A stretch of DNA of 64,000 nucleotides from Bacillus carboniphilus (GCF_020524035.2 NZ_CP129013.1:372001-436000), one strand, 5' to 3'. Shown: positions 18,113-27,093, counted from the first letter of the stretch. Translations and numbers: made by a program. Notes: a model not told the origin generated them from the sequence alone.

Positions 18113-18137
18113 GAGTTAATGACTCTTAGTCTTTTTC
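18104..18137 (+). terminator. feo operon terminator
   Basis: AAGACTAAGAGT, loop TAATG, ACTCTTAGTCTT then T-run; 12-bp stem overlapping the stop codon. Confidence 0.9.
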
Positions 18138-18212
18138 ACATTTTATAAATATTTCTATACCCTAGTGGAAACAATGGAAGGGAGATGAAAAAATGATTGA
18201 GTAGGCGGTTTT

Positions 18213-19313
18213 ATGATAAGTCATTTGAAAGTAGATGAAGCGGACAAAGTACAAGCTTTTTTACTCCCCTTTATATTAATAGGAGCACAGGTAGGATTTG
18301 GTGTCACTTCTTTTCAACGGATTATTTTTGATTCAAGTAAACGAGATGCTTGGATCTCAGTTTTGTTTTCGGCGATTGCTATTCATTTCATTGTATTTAT
18401 TATACTTAAACTACTTTCTAGTTATAAAAATCAAGATGTTTATGGAATTAACCATTTGTTATTTGGAAAGATGGTTGGCTCCTTTTTTAACATTCTTTTT
18501 ATAGGATACTTTTTATTTTCTTTCTTTATTAGTTTAATTAATTATATTTTGATTGTGAAAGTCTGGGTATTTCCAAATGTTCCAGTCTGGCTCTTTGCGT
18601 TGTTGCTCCTTTTATTAGTTGTGTATGGAATAATGGGAGGGATAAGAATAGTAATAGGGATGACTTTTCTATCAATTTTAGTGGTGGGAATTATTTTTAT
18701 CGGTTTATATCAACCTTTTAAGTACATGGATTTTCGGAATTTTTTTCCTATGTTTAAGGCCGCTCCTTTTGAATGGTTCCAAGGGACATTCAGAATGATG
18801 GTCACCGTTTCTGGGTTTGAATTACTTCTTATTCTATATCCATATTTATCGAATAAAAAGGTAGTAGGTAGATACTCTCAAATTGGGGTTTTTTTCACAA
18901 GCTTATTCTTTTTAATAATGATGATGATGTCCATCGGTTATTTCAGTTCAGGGCAATTAGAAAGGACAATATGGCCTACATTAACGATGTTTAAAATTAA
19001 CCAATTTCCTTTCTTAGAACGTTTTGAAATTATCATTGTATCGTTTTGGATGATTGTCATGATACCAAAGCTTTTGTTGTATTACTGGTCTGCTGCTGAA
19101 GGATTAAAGAGAAATTTTAAGATAAGTCTAAAAAAAACACTCATTATTTTTATGCCGGTGTTTTTTATCCTATCTATATTTGTTCAAACCGAGGATACAG
19201 TTATGTTAGTGACGGACTCCTTAAGATACATGGCGTTTAGTTTTTCGGTGATATTTCCAGTTTTTTTATACCTTGTTACATTGGTGAAGAGGAGGTTCCA
19301 GCAGCATGAATAA
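18213..19313 (+). CDS. Spore germination permease, GerAB/GerKB type
   Basis: 366 residues with about ten membrane helices; the opening VDEADKVQAFLLPFILIGAQVG and the internal pattern (GFELLLILYPYL) match the endospore germination permease family of the APC superfamily. B subunits sit in the spore inner membrane and bind the germinant. No A subunit gene precedes it: the neighbour is the feo operon. The following C-type lipoprotein gene overlaps by eight bases. An incomplete AB-less pair may work with a GerA-type subunit encoded elsewhere, or not at all. Confidence 0.85.
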   Translation: MISHLKVDEADKVQAFLLPFILIGAQVGFGVTSFQRIIFDSSKRDAWISVLFSAIAIHFIVFIILKLLSSYKNQDVYGINHLLFGKMVGSFFNILFIGYFLFSFFISLINYILIVKVWVFPNVPVWLFALLLLLLVVYGIMGGIRIVIGMTFLSILVVGIIFIGLYQPFKYMDFRNFFPMFKAAPFEWFQGTFRMMVTVSGFELLLILYPYLSNKKVVGRYSQIGVFFTSLFFLIMMMMSIGYFSSGQLERTIWPTLTMFKINQFPFLERFEIIIVSFWMIVMIPKLLLYYWSAAEGLKRNFKISLKKTLIIFMPVFFILSIFVQTEDTVMLVTDSLRYMAFSFSVIFPVFLYLVTLVKRRFQQHE

Positions 19314-20440
19314 AAGGAAACAAGGAATCATGATTTGTATTTTTTTTCCTTCTATCAAGTTGTTCTCGTCCTTATTATATAGAGCAAGTAGGAATATCAA
19401 CAGTAAATGGTTATGACTTATCGGACGAGGAAGAAGGTTTACTTAAGGGGACACATTTGCTTCTTCAATTTGATCCTAATATGAGTAATACTACACAGGT
19501 TTTATCAGCTGAGTCTCATACGATCAAAGGATTGAGAGAAAAAGTAAACGCCGAAAGCAGTGATAAAGTCGTTTCAGGTCAATTAAGAATAGCACTTTAT
19601 GGTAGAGCTGTTGCAGAGAAGATGGGGATATTTCCGATTGCTGATGGACTTGCAAGAGATCCAGATATAGGAACCATGATTTATTTGTCTACCAGTGATA
19701 CAACGGCAGAAGAAATCATAACCAATCAAATGACATCCCCTAATGTGGGAACTTATTTATATGAATTAATTAAACAAAATACAAATAATGAGCACATTTC
19801 TTCGTCTACTTTACATGAGTTTTTACAGTCTTTTTATACGGTAGGCGAAGATCCTACATTACCTATGCTTTCAATTGTTGACGATAAGATTAATTTGTCA
19901 GGTATGTCTATTTTTAAAGATGATAAATTAGTGGGACAAGTAGATAATGAAGAAAGTTTTTATTTGAAGTTGTTAAAAGAGGAATTTGATTCGGGAACGG
20001 TAGAGCTAAAACTGAATAGAGAGCACCTAGAAGACATTTTAACAGATCGGTATGAAGATAGAAAAAATGTGTACGTTACAATAGATGATATAGATAGTAA
20101 TTCAATTATTAAAGTAGTGGATCAAAACAAACCTAAATTTGATATTATGATTGATATGAAAGCAAGGTTGCTGGAAATTTCCCAAGAATTGAAAGCGGAT
20201 AGCAAAATAATAAAAGAAGTTATTGAAAAAAACATTGTAAAACTAATGGAAAATGAGTTAGTAGAGCTTATAGCTAAATTAAAGGAAATGGATAGTGATC
20301 CTATTGGTTTTGGGGTTAGTTATCTCAACTTTAAAAAAGATGATACTTTAACGAGGGAAAAATGGCATAAATTATATGAAGAAGCTGAGTTTAATGTACA
20401 TATCAATTTAAATATTATTAGTACAGGTGTTATGGAGTAG
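19306..20440 (+). pseudogene. Ger(x)C-family germination lipoprotein, frameshift in an 8-T run
   Basis: ATG 19306 starts MNKRKQGIMICIF; after the T8 tract at 19340-19347 the frame shifts, and the next frame reads FLLSSCSRPYYIEQVG, a perfect lipobox (LSSC), then the full GerC-type domain to 20440 (SAESHTIKGLRE, GRAVAEKMG, VHINLNIISTG). Removing one T restores a ~378-residue lipoprotein. The distal part (from 19457) is intact. It could be a sequencing error or a slippage-prone tract. C subunits are membrane-anchored partners of the B permease. Confidence 0.82.
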
Positions 20441-20457
20441 TGACAATTTGTTAGGGT

Positions 20458-20497
20458 AACATCTGCACATGATAAATGAGTATCGTGTACAGATGTT
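20458..20497. terminator. Convergent hairpin between gerC-type and HAD genes
   Basis: ACATCTG and CAGATGT arms, extended by CAC/GTG pairs, in the 65-bp gap between convergent genes. No T-run. Confidence 0.45.
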
Positions 20498-20505
20498 CAT
20501 AACAT

Positions 20506-21354
20506 TTAAGTCAAAATAAATTTTTCAATAGCGAACGCTACACCATCCTTGTCGTTTGTTAATGTATGGTAGTGGCATCGCTTTTTTATTTCTGGATCGC
20601 CATTTGCCATAGCGATCGATGTACCCGCCTTTTCTAACATAGGAAGGTCGTTGAAATTATCCCCTATTGCCACAGTGTTTTCTAATGGAATATTATAGTA
20701 TTCTGCGACTGCTTTCAAACCTCGATATTTATTTCCGTTAATATCCATTACTTCAACATTAAATGGGCCTGAAGTTGTGATCGCAATTTTTTCAACAGAA
20801 TCTAATTGCTGGATAAGGTGTTTTTTCGTCTGTTCATGGAAAGTTAAAATAAAAAATTTTTGCACCGTTAATCTTGATAAGTCTGTTCGGGAATCAATTT
20901 CTTTTTCAATAACAGATTCTTTTGGTTGTTCAGTCATTAGTTTTATTTGCTCATCTGAGAATTGATCCAATACATTTTCATCAATACTTATCAATTTTAA
21001 TACACGTTTCTGCCATGTTTTCGGTATATAAATCCCATCATTTGTATAAATTTTGAATGGGAAGTTAAGCTCTTCTAAAAGATTATATGTTTTTTCAAGA
21101 GACACAAGATTCATTGAGGTTGAATGTATACATTTTTGATTTACATAGACAACAGACCCATTACTACCTGCAATTGGACAGTCTAAATCGTATTTTTCCA
21201 CTATTTCTTTAATGTCCTCAGGAGCTCTCCCAGAACAAATCATGACAATGTGTCCTTTTCGTTGTAATAATTTTATTGCTTCAATGTTTTGCTTAGAAAT
21301 CGTCATGCGAGATGATAGCAAGGTTCCGTCTAAATCAATGGCAATTAATTTCAA
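20506..21354 (-). CDS. Cof-type HAD-IIB sugar/nucleotide phosphatase
   Basis: 282 residues. HAD motif I is IDLDGTLL (nucleophile Asp7), motif II CSGRAPE, a Lys in the cap-to-core region, and motif III-IV AIGDNFNDLPML. The C2B cap lies between residues ~85 and 190. Cof-type enzymes dephosphorylate small phosphorylated metabolites such as FMN, sugar phosphates or PLP; the substrate is not predictable. Start is TTG 21354 behind AAGGGG. Separate from neighbours. Confidence 0.88.
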   Translation of the reverse strand: MKLIAIDLDGTLLSSRMTISKQNIEAIKLLQRKGHIVMICSGRAPEDIKEIVEKYDLDCPIAGSNGSVVYVNQKCIHSTSMNLVSLEKTYNLLEELNFPFKIYTNDGIYIPKTWQKRVLKLISIDENVLDQFSDEQIKLMTEQPKESVIEKEIDSRTDLSRLTVQKFFILTFHEQTKKHLIQQLDSVEKIAITTSGPFNVEVMDINGNKYRGLKAVAEYYNIPLENTVAIGDNFNDLPMLEKAGTSIAMANGDPEIKKRCHYHTLTNDKDGVAFAIEKFILT

Positions 21355-21413
21355 TAGTGTAAACCCCTTCTGTATTTTTAAGTATGTAATGTCACTTTTT
21401 AAAATGTAAAAGA

Positions 21414-21848
21414 TTAAATCATTTTATACATCAGTACTTGCAATCCTTTTGAAGGAGACTGAATGAGTCTTTCTACCTTTTTAAAGCCTAAATGGTGATA
21501 GTAGTCAATATTTTTTAGTTTCGTTGTACACCATATCAATTCTACCCCTTTTTGACGTAAAATATTTTCAGCAAATAACAGTAGAGTCTGTCCTCTTAGT
21601 TGGTTTCTATGTTTTGGATCTATAGCTAATCCTTTTAAACGGTACATGTTTCTATTTTTGAGTTCCTTGTTTGTTTCATGATAGAAAGAGGCAACACCTA
21701 TAATCTGCTCGTCCTTTGTTGCTCCAATATGAACAGTTTGTTCCAATAAATCTCCTTTATATTGACACTCATCAATTGTAGGGTAATTAAGTACATCTTT
21801 TCGAAGTTCATATGTATCATTTGCGTTAATCGTTTTAATTTCAAACAT
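21414..21848 (-). CDS. GNAT-family N-acetyltransferase
   Basis: About 144 residues with the GNAT core: beta strand QIIGVASFY, acetyl-CoA loop RLKGLAIDPKHRNQLRGQTL and the C-terminal YYHLGFKKVE. The R-G-Q variant of the R/QxxGxG/A loop is present. Start taken at ATG 21848 because GTGAGGGA, read as a start upstream, is better explained as the ribosome site. Substrate unknown. Confidence 0.8.
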   Translation of the reverse strand: MFEIKTINANDTYELRKDVLNYPTIDECQYKGDLLEQTVHIGATKDEQIIGVASFYHETNKELKNRNMYRLKGLAIDPKHRNQLRGQTLLLFAENILRQKGVELIWCTTKLKNIDYYHHLGFKKVERLIQSPSKGLQVLMYKMI

Positions 21849-22027
21849 GGAATGGTAATCCCTCACTTTATTGTAAATTGAAATAGACAGTAAAAGCGAT
21901 CGTTTGTTTTCATAATAGCTGATTTTTCTTCCCTTGCCTAGTTTCAGATTTGTTACAATTGAGGTTGGGTATAATTAAATGTTGAAAATAAAATTTGTAT
22001 TAAGTGAATTAGAAAGGGGTTATGCTT

Positions 22028-23074
22028 ATGTCATATCCAAATGTAAATAAAACCATTGATCTTATTAAGGAATTAGTTAGTATTCCAAGTCCTTCCGGAA
22101 ATACTGATAAGATCATCAGCTATGTTGAAGAGTATTTTGTAAAGATAGGGGTCGAAACAAAAAGAAATAACAAAGGTGGTTTACTTGTTTCTTTGAAAGG
22201 AGAAAATGAGGAGAAACAAAGAGTGATCACAGCTCATGTAGATACATTGGGAGGTATGGTTAAAGAGGTTAAGAAAAATGGAAGATTAACCATAGATCTC
22301 ATTGGCGGTTTTACATATAACTCAATTGAAGGTGAATACTGTTCTATTGAAACTTCTCAGGGAAAGATTTACACGGGTACAATCTTGATGCATCAAAGTT
22401 CTGTCCATGTATATAAAAATGCTGCAAAAGAAGAGAGAAATCAACAAAATATTGAAGTAAGATTAGATGAAATAGTGAAAAATGATCAAGATGTCAGAGG
22501 TTTAGGTATAGAGGTAGGAGACTTTGTTTCTTTTGATTCCCGAGTGCAACTAACAGATAGTGGCTTTATTAAGTCTAGACATTTAGATGATAAAGCAAGT
22601 GTCGCCATTATCATGGAATTAATAAAGCATGTAAAAGAAAAGGAAATCGTTCTTCCGCATACAACCCACTTTTTAATTTCAAACAATGAAGAGATTGGTT
22701 ATGGAGGTAACTCAAACATATCGAAAGAAACGATTGAATATTTAGCTGTTGATATGGGAGCAATAGGGGATGGACAATCAACTGACGAGTATACCGTATC
22801 GATTTGCGCAAAAGATTCGAGTGGACCCTACCATTACGGGTTAAGAAATACTCTCGTTCAGATAGCAAAAGATCATGAAATCCAATATAAACTTGATATT
22901 TATCCTTATTATGGATCCGATGCTTCGGCTGCTATTCGTTCAGGACATGATATAAGACATGGGTTAGTTGGACCTGGAATTGATGCATCTCATGCTTTAG
23001 AGAGAACACATCTATCTTCCATAAACGAAACAATGAAATTACTTTATCATTATTTACAAACAAAAATAGTATAA
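22028..23074 (+). CDS. M42-family metallo-aminopeptidase
   Basis: About 348 residues. Metal ligands of the M42/M20 clan are visible: TAHVDTLGG (His, Asp), the bridging Asp in SRHLDDKAS, the catalytic/ligand pair SNNEEIGYGG, and a distal His in IDASHALERTH. Enzymes of this type (YsdC, FrvX, glutamyl aminopeptidase) are cytosolic oligomers that trim peptides. AAAGGGG favours the ATG at 22028 over 22022. Confidence 0.88.
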   Translation: MSYPNVNKTIDLIKELVSIPSPSGNTDKIISYVEEYFVKIGVETKRNNKGGLLVSLKGENEEKQRVITAHVDTLGGMVKEVKKNGRLTIDLIGGFTYNSIEGEYCSIETSQGKIYTGTILMHQSSVHVYKNAAKEERNQQNIEVRLDEIVKNDQDVRGLGIEVGDFVSFDSRVQLTDSGFIKSRHLDDKASVAIIMELIKHVKEKEIVLPHTTHFLISNNEEIGYGGNSNISKETIEYLAVDMGAIGDGQSTDEYTVSICAKDSSGPYHYGLRNTLVQIAKDHEIQYKLDIYPYYGSDASAAIRSGHDIRHGLVGPGIDASHALERTHLSSINETMKLLYHYLQTKIV

Positions 23075-23254
23075 ATATGCATGTTATCTAACTTGTGCAA
23101 AGAATTTTATTGTATTTATCGTAGTAAATAAGCAGGTGGATTCTTTTCGATGATCTTATTTAAATATTTTCTGAAATCGTTTGTATCCAGCTTTGTCATC
23201 CTCATTAAGAAAAATCTCAAACTCTTAATGGTGTTTACAGGAAATAAAATAGTC

Positions 23255-23285
23255 AAAAAGACTCATTATGAAATGAATCTTTTTA
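23255..23285 (+). terminator. Terminator downstream of the M42 gene
   Basis: AAAAAGACTCATT, loop ATGA, AATGAATCTTTTT with one mismatch. The gap 23075-23381 otherwise shows only a 43-codon ATG frame at 23150 without a ribosome site. Confidence 0.65.
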
Positions 23286-23381
23286 CTTATTTTTATACAT
23301 ATAACTAAATATAATGTCTTATTTAGTCGATAGTGTAATAGGAAAATATACTCGTATATATTTAACGGAAAGGTGTAACAT

Positions 23382-23579
23382 ATGACGATAACTGTATATT
23401 TAGTTAAAAAGAAAGAGTTATATTTACATATTGATCCATATACCTGCTACTGGGGAACGCGAGAACAAGCGACTAAATTTGATTCATTACTCATTTTAGA
23501 AAAAAGTTGTCAAGATTTTTTTGTTAATGATTTTAAAATTATTTGTGAAAAAGTAGAGCTTCTACCATTTAATAAGTAG
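23382..23579 (+). CDS. Hypothetical protein, 65 aa
   Basis: ATG preceded by AAAGGTG nine bases upstream. The product (MTITVYLVKKKELYLHIDPY...) is a small soluble alpha/beta-like polypeptide with Trp and Cys residues. I recognise no family. Its ribosome site and isolated position between terminators suggest a real gene. Confidence 0.5.
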   Translation: MTITVYLVKKKELYLHIDPYTCYWGTREQATKFDSLLILEKSCQDFFVNDFKIICEKVELLPFNK

Positions 23580-23719
23580 AGTGGTAGACAAATTAGTTCT
23601 TAAACTTTGGTAAAAAGAAGGTTAATGGAGGGGAACTAAGCTACCTTCCATTAACTCTAAACATTGTTTATAACTAGGTGTCACTTATTGAGTTTCTTTG
23701 AATGATAAAGCTACACCCC

Positions 23720-24553
23720 TTAAAGTATAGTTCGAATAGAGTGCAGTTCAGGAAAATAGCGCTGATCAATTACTTTTTTCAAATAAGACACTCCTGAAGA
23801 TCCCCCAGTTCCTGTTTTAAAACCGATGATTCTTTCTACCGTTTTCATATGGCGGAATTTCCACTGCTGTATGCAGTCCTCTAAATCAACTAACTTTTCA
23901 CCTAGTTCATATAAATCCCAATATTTATTTGTCTCTTTATACACCTGAAGCCAAGCGGATTCTACACTTTCATTTTTCTCATAAGTATTGGAATAATCAC
24001 GAGAGAGAATATGTTTATCGATTGGAAAATCATAGCTGTTTAACAGTTGAATCGTAACATCATATATACTAGGGCTGTTAAAAGCTTGACTTAGTATACT
24101 GAAAATTGACTGATCATCCTTATAAATGTCTAATATGTGAGAAGGTTTGTATCCTAAAGTAAATTCAATCATTCGATATTGATATGATTGAAATCCAGAA
24201 GCATTGCCCAGCTTATCTCGGAATTGAGTATATTCAGAAGGTGTTAGTGTTGTAAGGACATCCCAAGATTCAATGATTTGAGATTGAATCTTTGAAACTC
24301 TCGATAATATTTTCAAAGAGGTCGCAAAATTCTTTTGTTGCAGTGCCAAAATACTAGCTTGTAACTCATGTAATATTAGCTTCATCCATAGCTCACTAAC
24401 TTGATGAATAATGATAAATAACATTTCATCATGATGGTTGGAGAGTCGTGTTTGACTAGATAAAAGTCGATCTAATTGCAAATAGTCTGAATAAGTCATC
24501 TTTTCAGTAAAATCTGTTTGGATGTTTTCCCCTAGCTCATTGGATTTCGTCAA
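23720..24553 (-). CDS. kynA: Tryptophan 2,3-dioxygenase
   Basis: 277 residues, normal for bacterial TDO. Recognised by [14 protein letters not shown], the heme-pocket segment [32 protein letters not shown]-like motif (here [15 protein letters not shown]) and the terminal [13 protein letters not shown]. It opens the indole ring of tryptophan to N-formylkynurenine using heme iron. Start TTG 24553 behind AGGAGG. kynureninase lies 6.4 kb away on the other strand and kynB is absent from the window, so the usual kyn operon is split here. Confidence 0.95.
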   Translation of the reverse strand: MTKSNELGENIQTDFTEKMTYSDYLQLDRLLSSQTRLSNHHDEMLFIIIHQVSELWMKLILHELQASILALQQKNFATSLKILSRVSKIQSQIIESWDVLTTLTPSEYTQFRDKLGNASGFQSYQYRMIEFTLGYKPSHILDIYKDDQSIFSILSQAFNSPSIYDVTIQLLNSYDFPIDKHILSRDYSNTYEKNESVESAWLQVYKETNKYWDLYELGEKLVDLEDCIQQWKFRHMKTVERIIGFKTGTGGSSGVSYLKKVIDQRYFPELHSIRTIL

Positions 24554-24581
24554 AATAAAACCTCCTAAACGTATTAAACCT

Positions 24582-24615
24582 GAAATAAATAATCCTCCGA
24601 AAGGTGCGGAGGATT
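24582..24615 (-). terminator. Terminator after the 27-aa membrane peptide gene
   Basis: AATCCTCCG, loop of seven, CGGAGGATT then ATTTATTT on the minus strand. It separates the mini gene from kynA. Confidence 0.75.
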
Positions 24616-24631
24616 CCTTTGAAAAATTCTA

Positions 24632-24715
24632 TTAAAAAGTACCTAATACGATAACAAATAAAGAACCGCCTAAAACAGTTGCGATAAACATCCCTAAACT
24701 CATTTTCTTATCCAC
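24632..24715 (-). CDS. Small single-helix membrane peptide, 27 aa
   Basis: GTG 24715 follows AGAGGATG by six bases and encodes MDKKMSLGMF... ending in FVIVLGTF: a charged start, one hydrophobic helix with a GG pair, and no tail. It has its own terminator, so it is a discrete transcription unit of ~150 nt. No family known to me; it resembles the many tiny membrane peptides of Bacillus but not the holin-like toxin at 2314. Confidence 0.55.
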   Translation of the reverse strand: MDKKMSLGMFIATVLGGSLFVIVLGTF

Positions 24716-24835
24716 GATTTCATCCTCTTTCATTATATTTGTGGCTTTTTTTAAATTTTAACATAAGCAAAAGGAGGTTTTTGTCAAAAAAACAACCTTA
24801 CTAATATTTTTTCCAAAAAGTTCTCGTTTATCCAA

Positions 24836-26107
24836 TCATGGTATTATTTTTTTTATTGTACATTCTAATACGATCGCAATGAGTGTACCTAAAACAAGAC
24901 CGTTACTAAGAAGAGAGGTCATTATCGGGCTTGTCTTTTCAAAAGCAGTTGCTGGCGTAAACATCAAACCAACACCAATAAACAGGGAAATACCAATTAT
25001 AAAATGAGACCTTTTTTCCTCTTCTATTTTTGCAAATTGATCAAAAGCTAGGCTAATCATGCTAGAAAAGATGACGAAGATGGCAGCATAACCAACGGGT
25101 GCTGGTAAACTTGCAAAAACAGTCATAAGAATTGGAGAAAAACTAGTAAGTAGCACGATTATACTACCAATTATAAACGGTAGTCGATTTTTTATATTTG
25201 TTGTTTTAATAAAACCAGCTGCGCCAGAAATCGGTACACTTCCAATAGCAGAGAAAACACCTGCAATTATATGATTAATTCCAGCCACAAAGCCTGATTG
25301 TTTGTAGCGTCCTTCGTTTTGTGAACGATCCGTTACTTGCTGAACGAGTTGTATACTAGCAATTAAGTTTGTTAGTAAAAGAATGGTTATGAGAAAAGAT
25401 GTAATGAAAATTCCTGTATCCCATTTAGGTTGTCCGAACGCAAACAGTGTTGGAAAGGAAAACAAATCGTTTGGCACGGATACATGTTTTGATTGACCAA
25501 AAACGATAAAAATCATCCAGCCGAAAAGTAAACTAAAAAGAATTGAATATTGACGGAAGAAATCATTTCCTAAACGGAAAATTAACATGGATATTACCAC
25601 GATTGTCAGGCAAAGTATGGCTACAATCATGTTGACATGTTGAGTGCCTTTATAACCAATGCCAAGCATTCCCTTTAAGAAGGATCCACTTAATTGAAAA
25701 ACGAGTAAAAGTAAATAAACGCCAGTTACCAATGGCGTAAAAAAGTATGCAAGCTTATTAATGAGTCTGAATAGACTCAGGATGATAAATATTAAGCCAC
25801 TCGATAACATACCCATCCCTAGTGCTTGAAAGGTTTCATTCGTTGATCCATATAAGGAGGGGCCAATACTAGCATATATTATAAAGATTCCCCACCATAA
25901 GCCTGCAGGTCCTTCGTTTATAGGAAGTTTATGTCCGAACAGTACTTGTAATAGGCTTGCTAAACCTAAAACAAAAATCGTTCTTTGTAGCAAACCAGCT
26001 GTTTCCATTGAATTTAGGTCGAATGAGTCAGCAATTGCAATAGGTGCAACTATGGTTCCTACGATCATAAAAATTGCCCATTGAATTGCTGATAAAATTG
26101 TTCGCAT
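24836..26107 (-). CDS. NCS2-family purine/pyrimidine permease
   Basis: 423 residues with about 12-14 helices. Family features are the INEGPAGLWWG loop early on and the GSVPISGAAGFIKTTNIKNR segment, corresponding to the NCS2 signature region before helix 10. Imports uracil, xanthine or uric acid with protons; the exact base is not clear. GGGATGG precedes the ATG. The sRNA copies lie upstream on the same strand, each ended by its own terminator, so the permease probably uses its own promoter. Confidence 0.85.
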   Translation of the reverse strand: MRTILSAIQWAIFMIVGTIVAPIAIADSFDLNSMETAGLLQRTIFVLGLASLLQVLFGHKLPINEGPAGLWWGIFIIYASIGPSLYGSTNETFQALGMGMLSSGLIFIILSLFRLINKLAYFFTPLVTGVYLLLLVFQLSGSFLKGMLGIGYKGTQHVNMIVAILCLTIVVISMLIFRLGNDFFRQYSILFSLLFGWMIFIVFGQSKHVSVPNDLFSFPTLFAFGQPKWDTGIFITSFLITILLLTNLIASIQLVQQVTDRSQNEGRYKQSGFVAGINHIIAGVFSAIGSVPISGAAGFIKTTNIKNRLPFIIGSIIVLLTSFSPILMTVFASLPAPVGYAAIFVIFSSMISLAFDQFAKIEEEKRSHFIIGISLFIGVGLMFTPATAFEKTSPIMTSLLSNGLVLGTLIAIVLECTIKKIIP

Positions 26108-26320
26108 GAAACCATCCCTTAATTGTGAATTGTGCTTTTATTTTACCATAATTTAATAGTTTGTCGTTACTCATACCTAACTGTTCCCCATTATACTCTT
26201 TTAAATCTCGAATAAATGGGTTTCCCGTTCATTCTTGCTTCTATTTTGTCAATTTTAAAGGTACGGTGGGACTAACTAGAAATTACAGGGAAGAAACTCA
26301 TATAAAGTGTATTTACAGAA

Positions 26321-26407
26321 GCAAAAGAAGCACCCTCGGGGAAGGGTGCTTCGGCTAGAAGTAGGGGGGATTTCTAAGTTTTGAAAAATGGCTAACACTT
26401 ATGACAC
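26321..26407 (-). ncRNA. Candidate FNR-activated small RNA, copy 1
   Basis: Predicted transcript of about 87 nt on the minus strand. It starts seven bases after a TATATT -10 (26414-26419), runs through a single-stranded UCCCCCC tract (26364-26369) and ends in a 10-bp hairpin (26327-26352, stem GAAGCACCCT, loop UCCCCG) followed by UUUUGCUUCU. No ribosome site or open frame. C-rich loops of this kind in Firmicute sRNAs (RsaE/RoxS, LhrC) pair with Shine-Dalgarno sequences. Inferred from sequence only. Confidence 0.65.
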
Positions 26408-26413
26408 ACATAT

Positions 26414-26456
26414 AATATAACATAGGATGCTAAGTAGTCATGTGATATGTCTCACA
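26414..26456 (-). promoter_or_regulatory. FNR-dependent promoter of sRNA copy 1
   Basis: Box TGTGAGACATATCACA (26441-26456, read on the minus strand) and -10 TATATT (26414-26419). The box centre is 41.5 bp upstream of the predicted start. No -35 hexamer, as expected for class II activation. Confidence 0.65.
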
Positions 26457-26541
26457 AACTATTGAAATAAAATAAAAACCTTTTAAGTGGAATTAAAATA
26501 GTCCCTGGGTATTAACCAATTTCACACAGTTGTAGAAGATA

Positions 26542-26629
26542 AATCAAAGAAGCACCCTCGGGGAAGGGTGCTTCGGCTAGAAGTAGGGGGGATTTCTAAG
26601 TTTTGAAAAATGGCTAACACTTATGACAC
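26542..26629 (-). ncRNA. Candidate FNR-activated small RNA, copy 2
   Basis: Same layout as copy 1: -10 TATATT at 26636-26641, C6 tract at 26586-26591, terminator hairpin 26549-26574 followed by UUUGAUUUAU. The RNA body is identical to copy 1 apart from the sequence past the hairpin. Confidence 0.65.
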
Positions 26630-26635
26630 ACATAT

Positions 26636-26678
26636 AATATAGCATAGGATTCTATGTAATCATGTGATATGTCTCACA
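26636..26678 (-). promoter_or_regulatory. FNR-dependent promoter of sRNA copy 2
   Basis: FNR box at 26663-26678, TATATT at 26636-26641, spacing identical to the other two copies. Confidence 0.65.
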
Positions 26679-26762
26679 AACTATAGTAATAAAATGAAAA
26701 CCTGAAAGTGGAATTAAAATAGTCCCTGTATATTAACCAATTTCACACAGTATTAGAAGATA

Positions 26763-26849
26763 AATCAAAGAAGCACCCTCGGGGAAGAGTGCTTCGGCTA
26801 GAAGTAGGGGGATTTCTAAGTTTTGAAAAATGGCTGACACTTATGACAC
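26763..26849 (-). ncRNA. Candidate FNR-activated small RNA, copy 3
   Basis: -10 TATATT at 26856-26861, C5 tract at 26807-26811, hairpin 26770-26795. The stem has one change that gives a G-U pair in the minus-strand RNA but an A-C mismatch in a plus-strand RNA, which supports minus-strand transcription. Tail UUUGAUUUAU. Confidence 0.65.
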
Positions 26850-26855
26850 CCATAT

Positions 26856-26898
26856 AATATAGCATAGAATTCTATATAGTCATGTGATATGTCTCACA
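26856..26898 (-). promoter_or_regulatory. FNR-dependent promoter of sRNA copy 3
   Basis: FNR box at 26883-26898 and TATATT at 26856-26861, same 41.5-bp geometry. Conservation stops right after the box, so the box marks the functional upstream limit. Confidence 0.65.
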
Positions 26899-26970
26899 AA
26901 TCTTTATCGTAGAATAAAAATGATATTGAGTGGTAACAAGAAAGGAGAATTTTATCATATCGCTATTCGT

Positions 26971-27093
26971 GCGCTTCCGCTTATCTATTGTCTAGTCTCT
27001 GCGCCAGCAACTCAGTCGCACAGGAAGTGGCTGAAGTAAGTCAGCGTAGCGTTCTTTACTACTTGTCGCTACCTGTGTGCTTCCGCTTTTCTT
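26971..27093. repeat. REP-like Bacillaceae intergenic repeat
   Basis: GC-richer island between GCGCTTCCGCTT at 26971 and GTGCTTCCGCTTTTCTT at 27077, containing GTCTAG and CACAGGAAGTGGCTGAA. This type of 'GCGCTTCCGCTTTTCT...GTCTAG' repeat is common between Bacillus genes. The inner CACAGGA-GTGGCTGAA resembles the third stem of the modules at 58.5 kb. Non-coding. Confidence 0.65.

Larger units (their letters stand above)
26327..26900. repeat. Tandem triplication, units of 222 and 221 bp
   Basis: Hairpins begin at 26327, 26549 and 26770. Copies 1 and 2 are near-identical over the full unit; copy 3 matches up to just past its FNR box (about 26898) and then diverges. Differences are concentrated between the box and the next hairpin, while the -10, box and RNA body are conserved. 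Confidence 0.9.

Noticed and set aside
23150-23308. ATG frame with a hydrophobic start after the M42 gene
   Set aside because: No ribosome site, and it runs through the terminator hairpin.
26161-26358. 65-codon plus-strand frame entering the first sRNA copy
   Set aside because: No ribosome site and it crosses the terminator hairpin.
26401-26480. FNR boxes read as plus-strand promoters
   Set aside because: On the plus strand no -10 hexamer sits at the class II distance in any of the three copies, whereas on the minus strand TATATT does in all three.
26321-27093. CRISPR array
   Set aside because: Only three long near-identical units, no short repeat-spacer alternation and no cas genes.
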